From: Flavobacterium davisii
Lineage (GTDB): Bacteria > Bacteroidota > Bacteroidia > Flavobacteriales > Flavobacteriaceae
Direction of reading: 5' to 3'
DNA: 64,000 nucleotides
Assembly (NCBI RefSeq): GCF_019565505.1
Contig: NZ_CP067378.1
Coordinates: 2,993,501 to 3,057,500, forward strand
Shown: in pieces, positions 9,398 to 19,281 of the stretch
Numbering within the stretch: the first letter of the stretch is position 1
How the letters are laid out: every line of letters starts with the position of its first letter
Notes under the pieces: model-generated
Seen by the model: only the letters and a program-made list of their open reading frames with translations
Databases searched by the model: none
What the model was told of the DNA's origin: nothing
Made by a program: the position numbers and the translations under genes

Positions 9398-9666
9398 AAA
9401 TTTTAGATTACTATTTTATAAAAATTGAAAATCTAAAAAAAGGATCCTTAGTAAAAATAGATAGACTTTTAAGAAATTAAAATAGATTTCTTAAAATTAA
9501 ACAATTCTAAAAAAAATAACACTATATAAAAATAGTCATAATATATACGGCTTAGATACTCTTTAAAGATGTCATAAATTTTTCATTTTATAATAGAGAT
9601 ATTATATAAAAAACAAATAAAAACGTAAAAAAAAATATATAAATAAAAATTTTTCGACAAGTTTTA

Positions 9667-9674
9667 TATATTTG
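9667..9674 (+). promoter_or_regulatory. -7 box of the amino-acid permease gene
   Basis: TATATTTG, 33 bases before the permease ATG, fits the Bacteroidota consensus. Confidence 0.5.
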
Positions 9675-9707
9675 TTCATCTTAATATAAAAAAACAATCA
9701 AAAAAAT

Positions 9708-11377
9708 ATGTCATTAACACGTTTATTTAGAAAAAAATCACTTGACGTAATCTTAAAACAAGGAGGTGATGGAGAACACTCGGGATTAAATAAAGTGTTA
9801 ACAGTAAAAGATTTAACCTTTTTTGGAATTGCAGCTATTATAGGAGGAGGGACTTTTTCAGCTATAGGAAATGCCTGTTTTTCAGGAGGGCCAGTGTAAT
9901 TCTGTTATACGTTATTTGTGCTATTGCATGCGGTTTTACAGCTATGTGTTATGCTGAGTTTGCAGCAAGAGTTCCTGTTTCAGGTAGCGCTTATACCTAT
10001 GCCTATGTTTCTTTTGGTGAATTGTTTGCTTGGATTATAGGCTGGGCATTATTAATGGAATATTCTATTGGAAATATTTATATAGCTTTTTCCTGGAGTG
10101 GATATTTTACTAATTTGTTAGAATCTTTTGGATTACACTTACCAGAATGGTTAACAATAAATTACAAATCAGCACATACAGCTTTTCTAGAAAATAAAAT
10201 AGGTGAAGGTTTATTAGCTTGGCAAAATGCTCCTGAAATAGCAGGATTTAAAATTATTTTTGACATGCCAGCTGTATTAATAAACGTATTGATAACCTAT
10301 TTAATTTATAAAGGAACCAGCGAATCAAAAAATGTCAGCAACTTTATGGTCTATTTAAAGTTGATAGTCATAGTACTTGTAATAGCAGTAGGAGTCTTTT
10401 ATATAGATATTGATAATTGGAATCCTTTTATGCCTAACGGTTTCAAAGGAGTTATGGCTGGAGTTTCAGCTGTTTTCTTTGCCTATATTGGTTTTGATGC
10501 TGTTTCTACCTTAGCAGAAGAAAGTAAAAATCCACAACATGATTTACCTAGAGGAATGATTTATTCATTGGTGATTTGTACCATCGTATATATCATTTTA
10601 GCTCTAGTATTAACAGGAATGGTAAAATATGATTTATTAGGCGTTAGTGATCCTTTAGCTGAAATTTTTGCCTTAAAAGGAATTAAATGGATGTTATTCA
10701 TCGTATCAATTGCAGCAGTGGCAGCCATGACTAGTGTAATGTTAGTTTTTCAGATGGGACAACCTCGTATTTGGATGACGATGAGTCGTGATGGATTAAT
10801 GCCTAAACAATTTGCTTCTATACATCCTAAATATAAGACACCGGGATTTGCTACAATAGTAACAGGAATTGTTGTAGGATTACCTATCTTTTTTACAGAT
10901 GAAAATTTTGTCCTAGATTTTACAAGTATAGGCACTCTATTTGCCTTTGTATTAGTTTGTGGCGGTGTTCTTATGTTAGCTCCCCATAATGAAGAAGAAG
11001 CAAATGCTCCCACAAGAGGAAAATTTAGAATACCATACATAAATTCAAAATGGATTTTTCCAACTATAGTTGTTATTTCATTCTTAACAATTCATTTTTT
11101 ATTCCCAGATTATTTTAGTTCTACTTTAAGTTTAAATGAATCTAATTTAGCAACCAATTTGCCTCTAATAGTTTTCTTTGCTTTTACTTTGGTTATGACT
11201 ATTTTATCTTTCTTAAAAAAACTATCACTGATTCCTTTATTGGGACTAATATCATGTTGTTATTTGTTAACAGGAATGGCTGTAAGTAATTGGAAATGGT
11301 TTGGAATTTGGTTAATTATAGGATTAATAATCTATTTTTCATACGGATTTAAAAATAGTAAGTTAAATAAAAAATAG
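9708..11377 (+). CDS. APC-superfamily amino acid permease (frameshifted)
   Basis: Inner-membrane transporter with about a dozen hydrophobic spans, most like the cationic amino acid transporter branch. The first span carries the substrate-binding signature GIAAIIGGGTFSAIG, and later come FFAYIGFDAVSTLAEE and GQPRIWMTMSRDG. The frame is lost near 9893, where GGPV is followed by a stop. One missing base there restores GGPAVILLYVICAIACG and joins the two parts into about 556 residues. The substrate cannot be fixed from sequence. It has its own -7 box and is followed by repeat A4 and a hairpin before the convergent glycosyltransferase. Confidence 0.9.
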
Positions 11378-11500
11378 AAACTAAAAAGATGTAAAGAAGA
11401 AGTCCTAAAAGTAAAAAGATTATGTAGCTCCACTAGTTCATTAAATGAAGATTAGAATAAGCTAATTAATTAGATTGTTTTTATTTTTAAGACTCCTTTG

Positions 11501-11702
11501 ACTCAAGATTCGATATTAGTTCGTTGTAAAATAAAAATTTTCGATATATTCAAATGCTCGCGGACAATTTTAGAAGAAGAAATAAAGATACTTTTTGATA
11601 ATTAAAACAAAGTGCGTGTCTGAATAAGAAGAAAGCAAAAAAGAAAGATATAGATTTACTTCGCCAATTCACTTCGTTCGAGTCTAATTCGGAATTTGGC
11701 TT
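11501..11702. repeat. repeat family A, diverged copy A4
   Basis: Recognisable from ACTCAAGATTCGATATTAGTTCG at the left, through CAAATGCTCGCGGACAATTTTAGAAG in the core, to AGTCTAATTCGGAATTTGGCTT at the right. The length is preserved but many bases differ from the A1 type. It lies between the convergent permease and glycosyltransferase genes. Confidence 0.82.
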
Positions 11703-11800
11703 AAAAATTAAATCTTAAATTTTCTTATTTCTTATGAATATTTAGAAATAAGATGTATTGTATCATAAATCAAGGCTTAAGATTTCTTATTTCTGAATTC

Positions 11801-11840
11801 AAATCCTGTTTTTAAGGCTTTTGCTCTAAAAACAGGGTTT
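11801..11840. terminator. bidirectional hairpin with shared loop sequence
   Basis: AAATCCTGTTTTTA pairs with TAAAAACAGGGTTT around the loop AGGCTTTTGCTC. The loop and inner stem (TTTTTAAGGCTTTT) recur in the hairpin at 19185-19225. It sits between convergent genes and is probably a terminator in either direction. The remaining gap sequence to 12052 holds no recognisable gene. Confidence 0.6.
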
Positions 11841-12052
11841 GTTTTAATAGATTTGCATGAATACTATTTCAAGAAAAAATCCAAAAAATAAATTACTCTT
11901 CTTTTAAATATTTTATTAAAGTCTCAGACTTTTGCCTAATAATAAAAGAGTAGAAGGCATATTATCAGTATTATATCATTACTTTCGCTGGTCGAAATGA
12001 ATAAAACGGGAGTCTTTTGAATACCCTCTAAAATTACCTGTTAATAAGAATA

Positions 12053-13327
12053 TTATAATATATCAGCTAACTTTTTTGTTAAGTTTTTGCGAGAATATTG
12101 TTGTAGCCCTACAGCATATACCTTTAAATTATTTTCTAAATAAGCATTAAAATAAATTAATATTTTCTCTTTAAGAGCTTTCTTTTCATTATAAGTAAAA
12201 AAGCTACCTGTATTAGTTTCCGTTATAATAGAAGCAAAATCAGAATCTTTTGGGCCAATTGCTATTATGGGACGTTCAGAAACTATATACTCAAAAACTT
12301 TACCGAGGGATAATACTTTTTGTTTCCTCTGAGTCAATTTCTATTAAAAGTAATACTTGAGATTTTCGCTGATGTATAACAGCTTCTTCATGCGAAACAT
12401 ATCCTAAATTATTTGTAAATGAATCGAGATGAAATACCTTGATAGAATTAAGAACTTCTTGACTGATTGCACCCATTAATTTTAACTCAAAATGTTCAGA
12501 AAAATTAGGGTTTTCGGAAATTAATTCCCTTAAAGCTTGCCATAAAATTTGAGGATTTCTATCAGAAAGAAAAGAACCTATATGAGCTAATGTAAATTTT
12601 GAATCTAAGACTTGTTTATTTACTTTTTCTATATCATAACCATTTGTAATGACATGTATAGATTTAGATGTAATAGATTGAAATTCTTTTTTGGTAGTTG
12701 GACTCGTAACAATTAGCTCATCCGCAGTATTCATTACTTTATACTCTAGTTCTTTATGTTTTAGAGCCGAATTTTTACTTAATTTCAACGATTTATGATA
12801 TCCAATTGTAGTCCAAGGATCTCGAAAATCGGCTAGCCATTTGATATTTAGATTTTTTTAAGACCCAATCCAATGAGATGTAAACTATGGGGAGGACCAG
12901 TGGTAATTATAGTGTCTATGTTATTTTGTTGTATGTATTCTGATAAATAAGCTATAGAAGGTTTTACCCATAAAACACGTGCATCAGGAATAAATAAATT
13001 ACCCCTGATCCATAATAATAATTTCTGGATAAAGGACTGCTTTTTTTGAGCTGGAATAATTCCAGAACTTATTTTTTTTGTACTATTTTTTGAAAAAAGA
13101 GAAGCCCAAGCATAAGGTTCTATAATTGTTTTTTTTAAAATAGTTGTAGTAGGTAATATTTCTTCGATTAATTTTTGATCAAGTAAAGGATAAGTAGGAT
13201 TTTCAGGTATATATACAATAGGTTCGATATTAAAATCGGGTAAATATTTTACAAATTTTAACCATCTTTGAACACCTGGCCCTCCAGCAGGAGGCCAATA
13301 ATATGTTATAATTAATACTTTTTTCAT
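12053..13327 (-). CDS. glycosyltransferase family 4 (two frameshifts)
   Basis: Probably a cell-surface glycosyltransferase. The N-terminal half starts MKKVLIITYYWPPAGGPGVQRW, the donor-independent Rossmann half typical of GT4. The C-terminal half has the nucleotide-sugar region (HIGSFLSDRNP, LLIEIDSEETKSIIPGKVFEYI, ERPIIAIGP). Two breaks split it: a missing A in the run at 12853-12859, which restores NLNIKWLADFRDPW, and an extra base near 12305, which restores IIPGKVFEY. Corrected length is about 424 residues. It follows yfhO and crcB on the same strand, suggesting a link with surface polysaccharide or glycolipid assembly; that part is inference. Confidence 0.87.
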
Positions 13328-13353
13328 TACAATAATTAAAAAGATTTAGTAAT

Positions 13354-13724
13354 TCAACTTTTTATCAAAAAAATACCTAAATAAGTCATGCCAAAACCAA
13401 TAGCTAAACTTACAAAAGTATATAAGAAAGCAATACCTATTTGATTGTTTTGTAATAATTGAATGTTTTCGTTAGAAAAAGTAGAAAAAGTAGTAAATCC
13501 ACCACAAAATCCAGTTATTAAAAAATATTTTAACTCAGTAGTATTATCAGTTTGTTTTTCAAAATAGCCAAAAAATAAGCCAATTAAAAAACAACCTAAA
13601 CTATTTACGATAAAGGTGCTAATAGGAAAATTGCTTATAAAAAAACGATTAAAAAAAGAGAGGCTAGATAGCGTAAAATACTACCTATGCCTCCTCCTAA
13701 TCCTATATAAAAAAATGATTTCAG
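13354..13724 (-). CDS. crcB: fluoride channel CrcB/FluC (frameshifted)
   Basis: Small dual-topology membrane channel that exports fluoride. The reverse-strand reading gives FFYIGLGGGIGSILRY, then TFIVNSLGCFLIG, GFCGGFTTFSTF and a C-terminal span, all family hallmarks over about 123 residues with four predicted spans. The frame is lost at a run of seven A on the plus strand (13651-13657); one more base restores SLFFNRFF. The start is unclear: the conserved N-terminus is preceded in frame by CTG (13722-13724) and a stop seven codons earlier, so an ATG may have been lost to another error. It overlaps the 3' end of yfhO. No fluoride riboswitch was recognised. Confidence 0.85.
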
Positions 13725-16140
13725 TTTCTTTGATTTTTTTAATTAAATAAATACCTCCTACTATAAGACCTATCATTAAGATAAAGCTAATCAAAGCTAT
13801 AATACTACCCGTTTTAACGACTTGAGGTTCAAATTTAAACTCAATGATATGTTTGCCAGCAGGAATAGGTAAGCCTCTTAATATATAATCTACACGGTAA
13901 TGATTCTTTAATTTTCCATCTATGTAAGCATTCCATCCTTTGCCATAATACATTTCTGAAAATACAGCAAAACCATTTTGAGGATTTACGGATTCATATT
14001 TTAAATCATTTGATTTATAAGACTGTAATATTATTTTAGCATCTTTATTTGAAATCTTTTTATTCTCTCTAAAATCTTCATTTATTGAAGTACTATTTAA
14101 GATAGCAACCTCTTTTGAATTAAATTTATTCAAAGATTTCATTTCCTCATCTGCTGACTTTACAAATTGTATAGATTTTACAAACCAAGCATTACCATTA
14201 CTTTGTTCATTGCGAATAGGAAATTGTTCTCCTTTTTCATTTTTTTGTATCAAATACTTTACGTTAAGCATATTCAAAACCTCAATATTGTTTTTTGAAA
14301 TTTGATAATCAAAAAGTTCTTGCATTCTCCTTGGTTTAGCTGCATGATAACCACCAATAGATTTATGAAAGTATGATGCACGAGGATCACTCATTACATT
14401 TTGGGAAACTTCAAAAACGCGATAGTGTGATTTGTCTTGCAGAATGGCTTCATCAAAAGGAGCCATAACGAAAGGGATTTCTACTTCGGAAGCATTTACA
14501 AAGTCAGAAGCATTTACATAATTTTTGGCAATTAAAAACAAATCAGCTACCATTAATAACCCCACAAATAAAGTAGCTGCTTTATTTGAAATAGTTTTTT
14601 TGAAACTCAAAAATAAACTTCCAGCCGTTAATCCTATTAAAAAGATGGAACGTAATAAATCAGATGTAAAAAGTGATTTACGATCTTCTTTTAAGGCATC
14701 AACAAACCCAGGGCCATAAGAATCAATAAAGTAGGTATCTCCTGAAGCTGAAAAACTAAATAAAGATTTAGATAATAATAATAGTAGTAGTGTTCCTATA
14801 CTCACTATAGTAGCCTTTATAAGACCTTCTTTTTGTTCTTTTTCCTCAGCAATAAAATAAGCCTGAAGTCCAAGTATAGCCAAAACAGGCATACAAAGTT
14901 CTAAAATAACTTGTATAGATGATACTGCCCTAAATTTATCATAAAAAGGGACGTAATAGATAAAGAAATCAGTTAATAACGGAAAGTTTTTCCCCCATGA
15001 TAGAACTAATGAAACAATAGCACCTGCTAAAAAAGCATATTTAATTTTTCTTTTATCAATGAGTAAGGCTAAAATGGCTAAAAAGAAAACAATAGCCCCT
15101 ATATATGCTGGAGCAGCTACTATAGGTTGATCTCCCCAATAGGTAGGTAGGCCTTTTACTATTTCTTTAGCTTGATCTTCAGGAACATCTTGTGATAAAA
15201 CAAAATTATACATAGCTGATTTTGTGCCTACATTTTCACTATTAGAACCGCCAAAAATTCTGGCAGATACTAAATTAAGACTTTCTGCAATCCCATAACT
15301 ATATTCCGTTATATAGTCATAAGTCATAGAAGTTTTAGTATTAGTTTTTTTACCATCAGGACTAAAAGTTAATTCATTTTTGCCTCTTGTACTTTCATTA
15401 GCATATTCTTGGGTAGCTAATATTCCTGTTGCATTAACCCCAATAGATACAATTCCAGCTATTACAAATATTCCAAAACTATAAATTAATTCTTTTAAAT
15501 CATTTTCTTTAATAGCTTTATAAATGTAATAAATAGTCAAAACAAGTAAGAAAATAAACAAATAATAAGTCATTTGATAGTGATTAGCATTAAGTTCTAA
15601 TGCTGCAGCAATCATGGTTAAAATCCCTCCAATTATCCATCTTTTTTGAAAAACCAGTAGTACACCAGCTATGACCATAGGCATGTAAGCAATTGCGTGG
15701 GCTTTTGCATTATGTCCTACTCCCAATATAATGATTAGATAAGTAGAAAAACCAAAAGTTAAAGCACCAAAAAAAGCTTTTATGGGTTTTACTTTTAATA
15801 CTATTAATAAAATGTAAAAACCAAGAAAATAAAGAAATAAATAATCTGCTGGTCTTGGCAAAAAGCGCAAAACAGAATCAACTTTCTTGATATAATTATA
15901 AGGGTAATTAGCTCCTAATTGATAAGTAGGCATTCCGCCAAAAGCACTATTAGTCCAATAAGGTTCCTCATGATATTGTGCTCTAAAATCATTTTGTTCT
16001 TTAGCCATTGCTGTATATTGAACAATATCAGATTGTAGAATTTTTTTACCACTTAAAACAGGATAAAAATAAATGATAGAAACGAGTACAAAACCGATTA
16101 TGGCTAGTACGTGTGGATAAAAACGTTTTAAATTATTCAT
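13681..16140 (-). CDS. YfhO-family membrane protein
   Basis: A large integral membrane protein (819 residues) with about 12-13 hydrophobic spans in the first two thirds and a long extracytoplasmic region near residues 560-760 before a last span. It has the YfhO-family pattern YFYPVLSGKKILQSDIVQ, FGGMPTYQ and GVGHNAKAHAIAYMP, resembling multispan sugar transferases that move lipid-linked sugars to extracellular acceptors. The exact reaction in Bacteroidota is not established. The last 15 or so residues read into crcB and look unnatural; the real end is probably near 13720, with an indel hiding the stop. It heads a yfhO-crcB-glycosyltransferase run. Confidence 0.85.
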   Translation of the reverse strand: MNNLKRFYPHVLAIIGFVLVSIIYFYPVLSGKKILQSDIVQYTAMAKEQNDFRAQYHEEPYWTNSAFGGMPTYQLGANYPYNYIKKVDSVLRFLPRPADYLFLYFLGFYILLIVLKVKPIKAFFGALTFGFSTYLIIILGVGHNAKAHAIAYMPMVIAGVLLVFQKRWIIGGILTMIAAALELNANHYQMTYYLFIFLLVLTIYYIYKAIKENDLKELIYSFGIFVIAGIVSIGVNATGILATQEYANESTRGKNELTFSPDGKKTNTKTSMTYDYITEYSYGIAESLNLVSARIFGGSNSENVGTKSAMYNFVLSQDVPEDQAKEIVKGLPTYWGDQPIVAAPAYIGAIVFFLAILALLIDKRKIKYAFLAGAIVSLVLSWGKNFPLLTDFFIYYVPFYDKFRAVSSIQVILELCMPVLAILGLQAYFIAEEKEQKEGLIKATIVSIGTLLLLLLSKSLFSFSASGDTYFIDSYGPGFVDALKEDRKSLFTSDLLRSIFLIGLTAGSLFLSFKKTISNKAATLFVGLLMVADLFLIAKNYVNASDFVNASEVEIPFVMAPFDEAILQDKSHYRVFEVSQNVMSDPRASYFHKSIGGYHAAKPRRMQELFDYQISKNNIEVLNMLNVKYLIQKNEKGEQFPIRNEQSNGNAWFVKSIQFVKSADEEMKSLNKFNSKEVAILNSTSINEDFRENKKISNKDAKIILQSYKSNDLKYESVNPQNGFAVFSEMYYGKGWNAYIDGKLKNHYRVDYILRGLPIPAGKHIIEFKFEPQVVKTGSIIALISFILMIGLIVGGIYLIKKIKETEIIFLYRIRRRHR

Positions 16141-16402
16141 AAATGAAGCACAATCAAAATAAGGCGTGAAGATAGTAAAATTTTAGATAGTAGGAATTAC
16201 AAGTTATAATGAATATACTTTACCGTGGTTTGTCATTAGATTGGTTACTTTAAAATTTAATTCACTCTTCATCCCTTTATCTAAGGTTCTTGAATGCTAC
16301 TCCGTAACTTTTTAGATTATTCTTAAAAAAGTAAAAAATAATTTTGACTTCATATTAAAGTGAAAAAGAGATAAAAAAGAATAAAGCATCTATTTTAAGA
16401 GT

Positions 16403-16690
16403 TTATTCTACTTCTTCATAATCCACATATTCACCTACTTGTTTCGTTGGTTTTTTAAAATCTCTAGTTGAATTCTTTTCATCATAGTAAGTTTCTTTTG
16501 TAGATTGATCAAAATTTTCATTTGAGTACTGACGATTAAAATTTTCTTGCGCCTTATTTATTACTTTTCGCATGATGATTGGTAGAAAAACGCGACTTAA
16601 AATTTTTATTAAATAATAAAAACCTAAAATGTAAACAATAGTTTTAAATAATCCGGTATAGAAGCTTCTTGCATTTTTATTTTTTTTCAA
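16403..16690 (-). CDS. DUF4834 family protein
   Basis: A 95-residue protein with one N-terminal hydrophobic span (about residues 12-37, KTIVYILGFYYLIKILSRVF) followed by a polar, charged tail ending in EYVDYEEVE. This matches the small flavobacterial DUF4834 family, whose function is unknown. It would sit in the membrane with the tail in the cytoplasm or periplasm. It is transcribed toward yfhO with a 262-base gap that shows no obvious gene, and it is divergent from the outer-membrane protein gene at 16830. Confidence 0.8.
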   Translation of the reverse strand: MKKNKNARSFYTGLFKTIVYILGFYYLIKILSRVFLPIIMRKVINKAQENFNRQYSNENFDQSTKETYYDEKNSTRDFKKPTKQVGEYVDYEEVE

Positions 16691-16802
16691 AAATAAAAAG
16701 ATTCATTTCACAGTTAAACTGTTTTAACTTATTTTTTATCATTATTGCGATTATTTTTAAAAGCCTTGTTTTAAAATTTCTTTTTTCTTAAAAATAAAAT
16801 AG

Positions 16803-16810
16803 TACTTTTG
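16803..16810 (+). promoter_or_regulatory. -7 box upstream of the outer-membrane protein gene
   Basis: TACTTTTG fits TAnnTTTG, 19 bases before the ATG at 16830. Confidence 0.5.
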
Positions 16811-16829
16811 AAACTACATAACATAAGTC

Positions 16830-17897
16830 ATGAAGTCAATCAAACATTTAATTATAACAATTTATTTAATCGCTTTTAATCAACTAACTGCACAGTATAC
16901 AGATGAAATTAATACCAATAGACCGGGTAATTCAGCTGGTGCCTTTTCAGTTGGAAAAAAGGTTTTACAAGTAGAAGCAGGCGTATATTATGCTAATGAA
17001 TCCCATTCAGTCCTAAATTATGATGCAAATGGTTTTGGGGTTGATTTAACCACCCGTTATGGTCTTTTAAAAGAAGAATTAGAGTTGTCTCTTGATTTAC
17101 AATTTCAAATGGATCAGTATACAACAGGTATATTTAAAAAAAATAGAAACGGTTTACGTCAAACAACTTTAGGAGGTAAATATCTTTTTTACGATCCATT
17201 CAAAGCGAAAGAAAAAAAACCTAATATTTACAGTTGGAGGGCTAATCATAAATTTGATTGGAAACGATTGATCCCCGCTATATCAGGTTATGTAGGAGTT
17301 AATTATACAATGAATAATGATTACGCCATACCTGATGAACTAACTCTTTCACCCAAAGCCATGTTAATTACGCAACATCATTTAGATAGAAGATGGGTAA
17401 TTGTTGCCAATTTTTTTGCAGATAAAATTATTTCTAAAACATTTAATTACGGTTATATAATAACTGTTACGTATGGAATTAATGAAAAATGGTCTGCAAT
17501 GCTTGAAAACAGAGGGATTAAAGGGAATTATTACTCAGATGGTATTTTTACTGTAGGAGGAACTTATTTGTTAAACAAGAATCTTCAATTAGATGCCTCT
17601 ATTAGTAAAAATATAAAATCGACTCCTGATTTATTATACGGTGGAGTTGGTGTTTCCTGGAGGTTAGATAAAAATCATCAAGATCCAAAAATTAAAGAGG
17701 GTAAAGAAGTTAAAGAAGTTAAAAAAGAAGAAAAGAAAAAATCAAAAACAGGAATCTTGTCAGAAGAAGAATTAGATAAAGCAGCGGAAAAAGCAGAAAG
17801 GAAAAAAAAGAAAAATGAAAAAAATAAAATAGAAGAAGTAAAACCTGTAGAGGAAAAGAAAAAGCGCGTTGATGATTTAGAAGAATCAGGTAATTAA
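16830..17897 (+). CDS. outer-membrane beta-barrel protein of the MetA-pathway transporter family
   Basis: A secreted 355-residue protein. Residues 1-21 form a signal peptide ending TAQ before YTDEINTNRPG. Residues 22-285 are alternating amphipathic strands ending in VGVSWRL, as in outer-membrane barrels. The motif TNRPGNSAGAFSVGKKVLQ is typical of the family often labelled phenol-degradation MetA or simply transporter. After the barrel comes an unusual tail of about 65 residues made almost entirely of lysine and glutamate (KEVKEVKKEEKKKSK and similar), probably disordered and periplasmic. The transported substrate is unknown. It is followed closely by the GNAT-like gene. Confidence 0.8.
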   Translation: MKSIKHLIITIYLIAFNQLTAQYTDEINTNRPGNSAGAFSVGKKVLQVEAGVYYANESHSVLNYDANGFGVDLTTRYGLLKEELELSLDLQFQMDQYTTGIFKKNRNGLRQTTLGGKYLFYDPFKAKEKKPNIYSWRANHKFDWKRLIPAISGYVGVNYTMNNDYAIPDELTLSPKAMLITQHHLDRRWVIVANFFADKIISKTFNYGYIITVTYGINEKWSAMLENRGIKGNYYSDGIFTVGGTYLLNKNLQLDASISKNIKSTPDLLYGGVGVSWRLDKNHQDPKIKEGKEVKEVKKEEKKKSKTGILSEEELDKAAEKAERKKKKNEKNKIEEVKPVEEKKKRVDDLEESGN

Positions 17898-17912
17898 GCT
17901 GTTTTATATATT

Positions 17913-19029
17913 ATGATAACAATTATTGAAGCAAAGACAAAAAAACAAATAAAAGAATTTATAAAATTTCCATTTCAATTATATAAGAATAATCCTTATT
18001 GGGTGCCGCCATTAATTAGTGACGAAATGGAAACTTTTGATAAAAATAAAAACCCTGTTTTTAAAAATGCAGAAGTCCATTTTTATTTAGCTTATTTGAA
18101 TAATGAAATAGTAGGACGTGTAGCAGCCATTATTAATTGGGATGAAGTAGAACAATTAGGTAGAAAAAAAACGCGATTTGGTTGGTTTGAAGTTATAGAT
18201 AATATAGAAATAACGAAACAATTAATTGAAAAAGTAAGAGCGTTAGGTTTAAAAAATCAAATGGATCATATAGAAGGACCAATGGGTTTTTCTAATTTAG
18301 ATAAAGTAGGTTTTCTTACAGAGGGATATGACCAAATAAGTACGGCTATAGGTTGGTATACACCATCTTATTATATAAAGCATTTTGAAGAATTGGGTTT
18401 TAAGGTAGAAAAAAATATATAGAAAGTGAATTTAGTTTTCATGAAGTTGCCTATGAACCAATAAAAAAAGCTTCCGATATTGTAAAAAAACGTTATGGTT
18501 TTAAATCTATAAATTTTAATAATACAAAAGAAATTGAACCTTATGTTGATCGAATGTTTGAATTGTTTAATAAAACATACGTAAAATTACAATCATTTGT
18601 AACGATTAATAAAGACCAAGTTAATTATTTTAAGAAAAAATATATCCCCTTTGTCAACCCAGAATATATAAAATTTGTAGAAGATATTAACGGGAATATT
18701 ATTGCTTTTGCCATTGTTATGCCTAATTATGCTCCCGCTCAGCAAGCAATAAAAGGAAAACTTTTCCCTTTTGGTTTTTTAAAAATGCTTCAGGCAAAAA
18801 AAATAATAAAGAAGCAGTCTTTTATTTAATAGGTATAGCACCCGAATATCAAAGTAAAGGCGTAACAGCTGTTATATTTGAAGAATATCACAAGGTTTTT
18901 ACTAAAAAAGGTGTAACAAAATGTGTTCGTACGCCAGAGCTAGAAGAAAATGCAGCAATACAAAACCTTTGGAAAAATTTTAATCCTAAAATAACAAAAA
19001 GAAGATGTACTTATAGTAAAGACATTTAG
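17913..19029 (+). CDS. GNAT-like acetyltransferase, long flavobacterial type (two frameshifts)
   Basis: Corrected length is about 372 residues. The N-terminal part (LYKNNPYWVPPLISDE, HFYLAYLNNEIVGRVAAI) and the C-terminal part (VFYLIGIAPEYQSKGVTAVIFEEYHK) resemble the acetyl-CoA-binding fold of GNAT N-acyltransferases. The substrate is unknown. Two deletions split it: one A missing at 18409-18415, which restores VEKKYIESEFSFHEV, and one at 18796-18803, which restores QAKKNNKEAVFYLIG. It lies 15 bases after the outer-membrane protein gene, so the two are probably cotranscribed. It converges with ilvE across a hairpin. Confidence 0.8.
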
Positions 19030-19184
19030 TAAAATTATAAGGAAATGTATCAGGATTCTAGGTCTTAATGAGAAAACAAAATCAGGATAATTTTTCAAAT
19101 ATTCAAAAAGAAATAAAAATATATGGTGTTCCTTTTTGATTTTTACTTTTAAAATATTTTCCATAGAATGTATAAAAAAAATAG

Positions 19185-19225
19185 TAACCCCCATTTTTAA
19201 GGCTTTTACTTAAAAAAGGGGGTTA
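19185..19225. terminator. bidirectional hairpin with shared loop sequence
   Basis: TAACCCCCATTTTT pairs with AAAAAAGGGGGTTA. The middle reads TTTTTAAGGCTTTTACTT, almost the same as the centre of the hairpin at 11801-11840, although the outer stems differ. It lies between the convergent GNAT-like gene and ilvE. It is the second convergent gap without a family A or B repeat. Confidence 0.75.
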
Positions 19226-19281
19226 AATTTAGGAGTAATAAGCTCTTAAATCTTCATTTATTCATGAATGAGCAAACTCAA

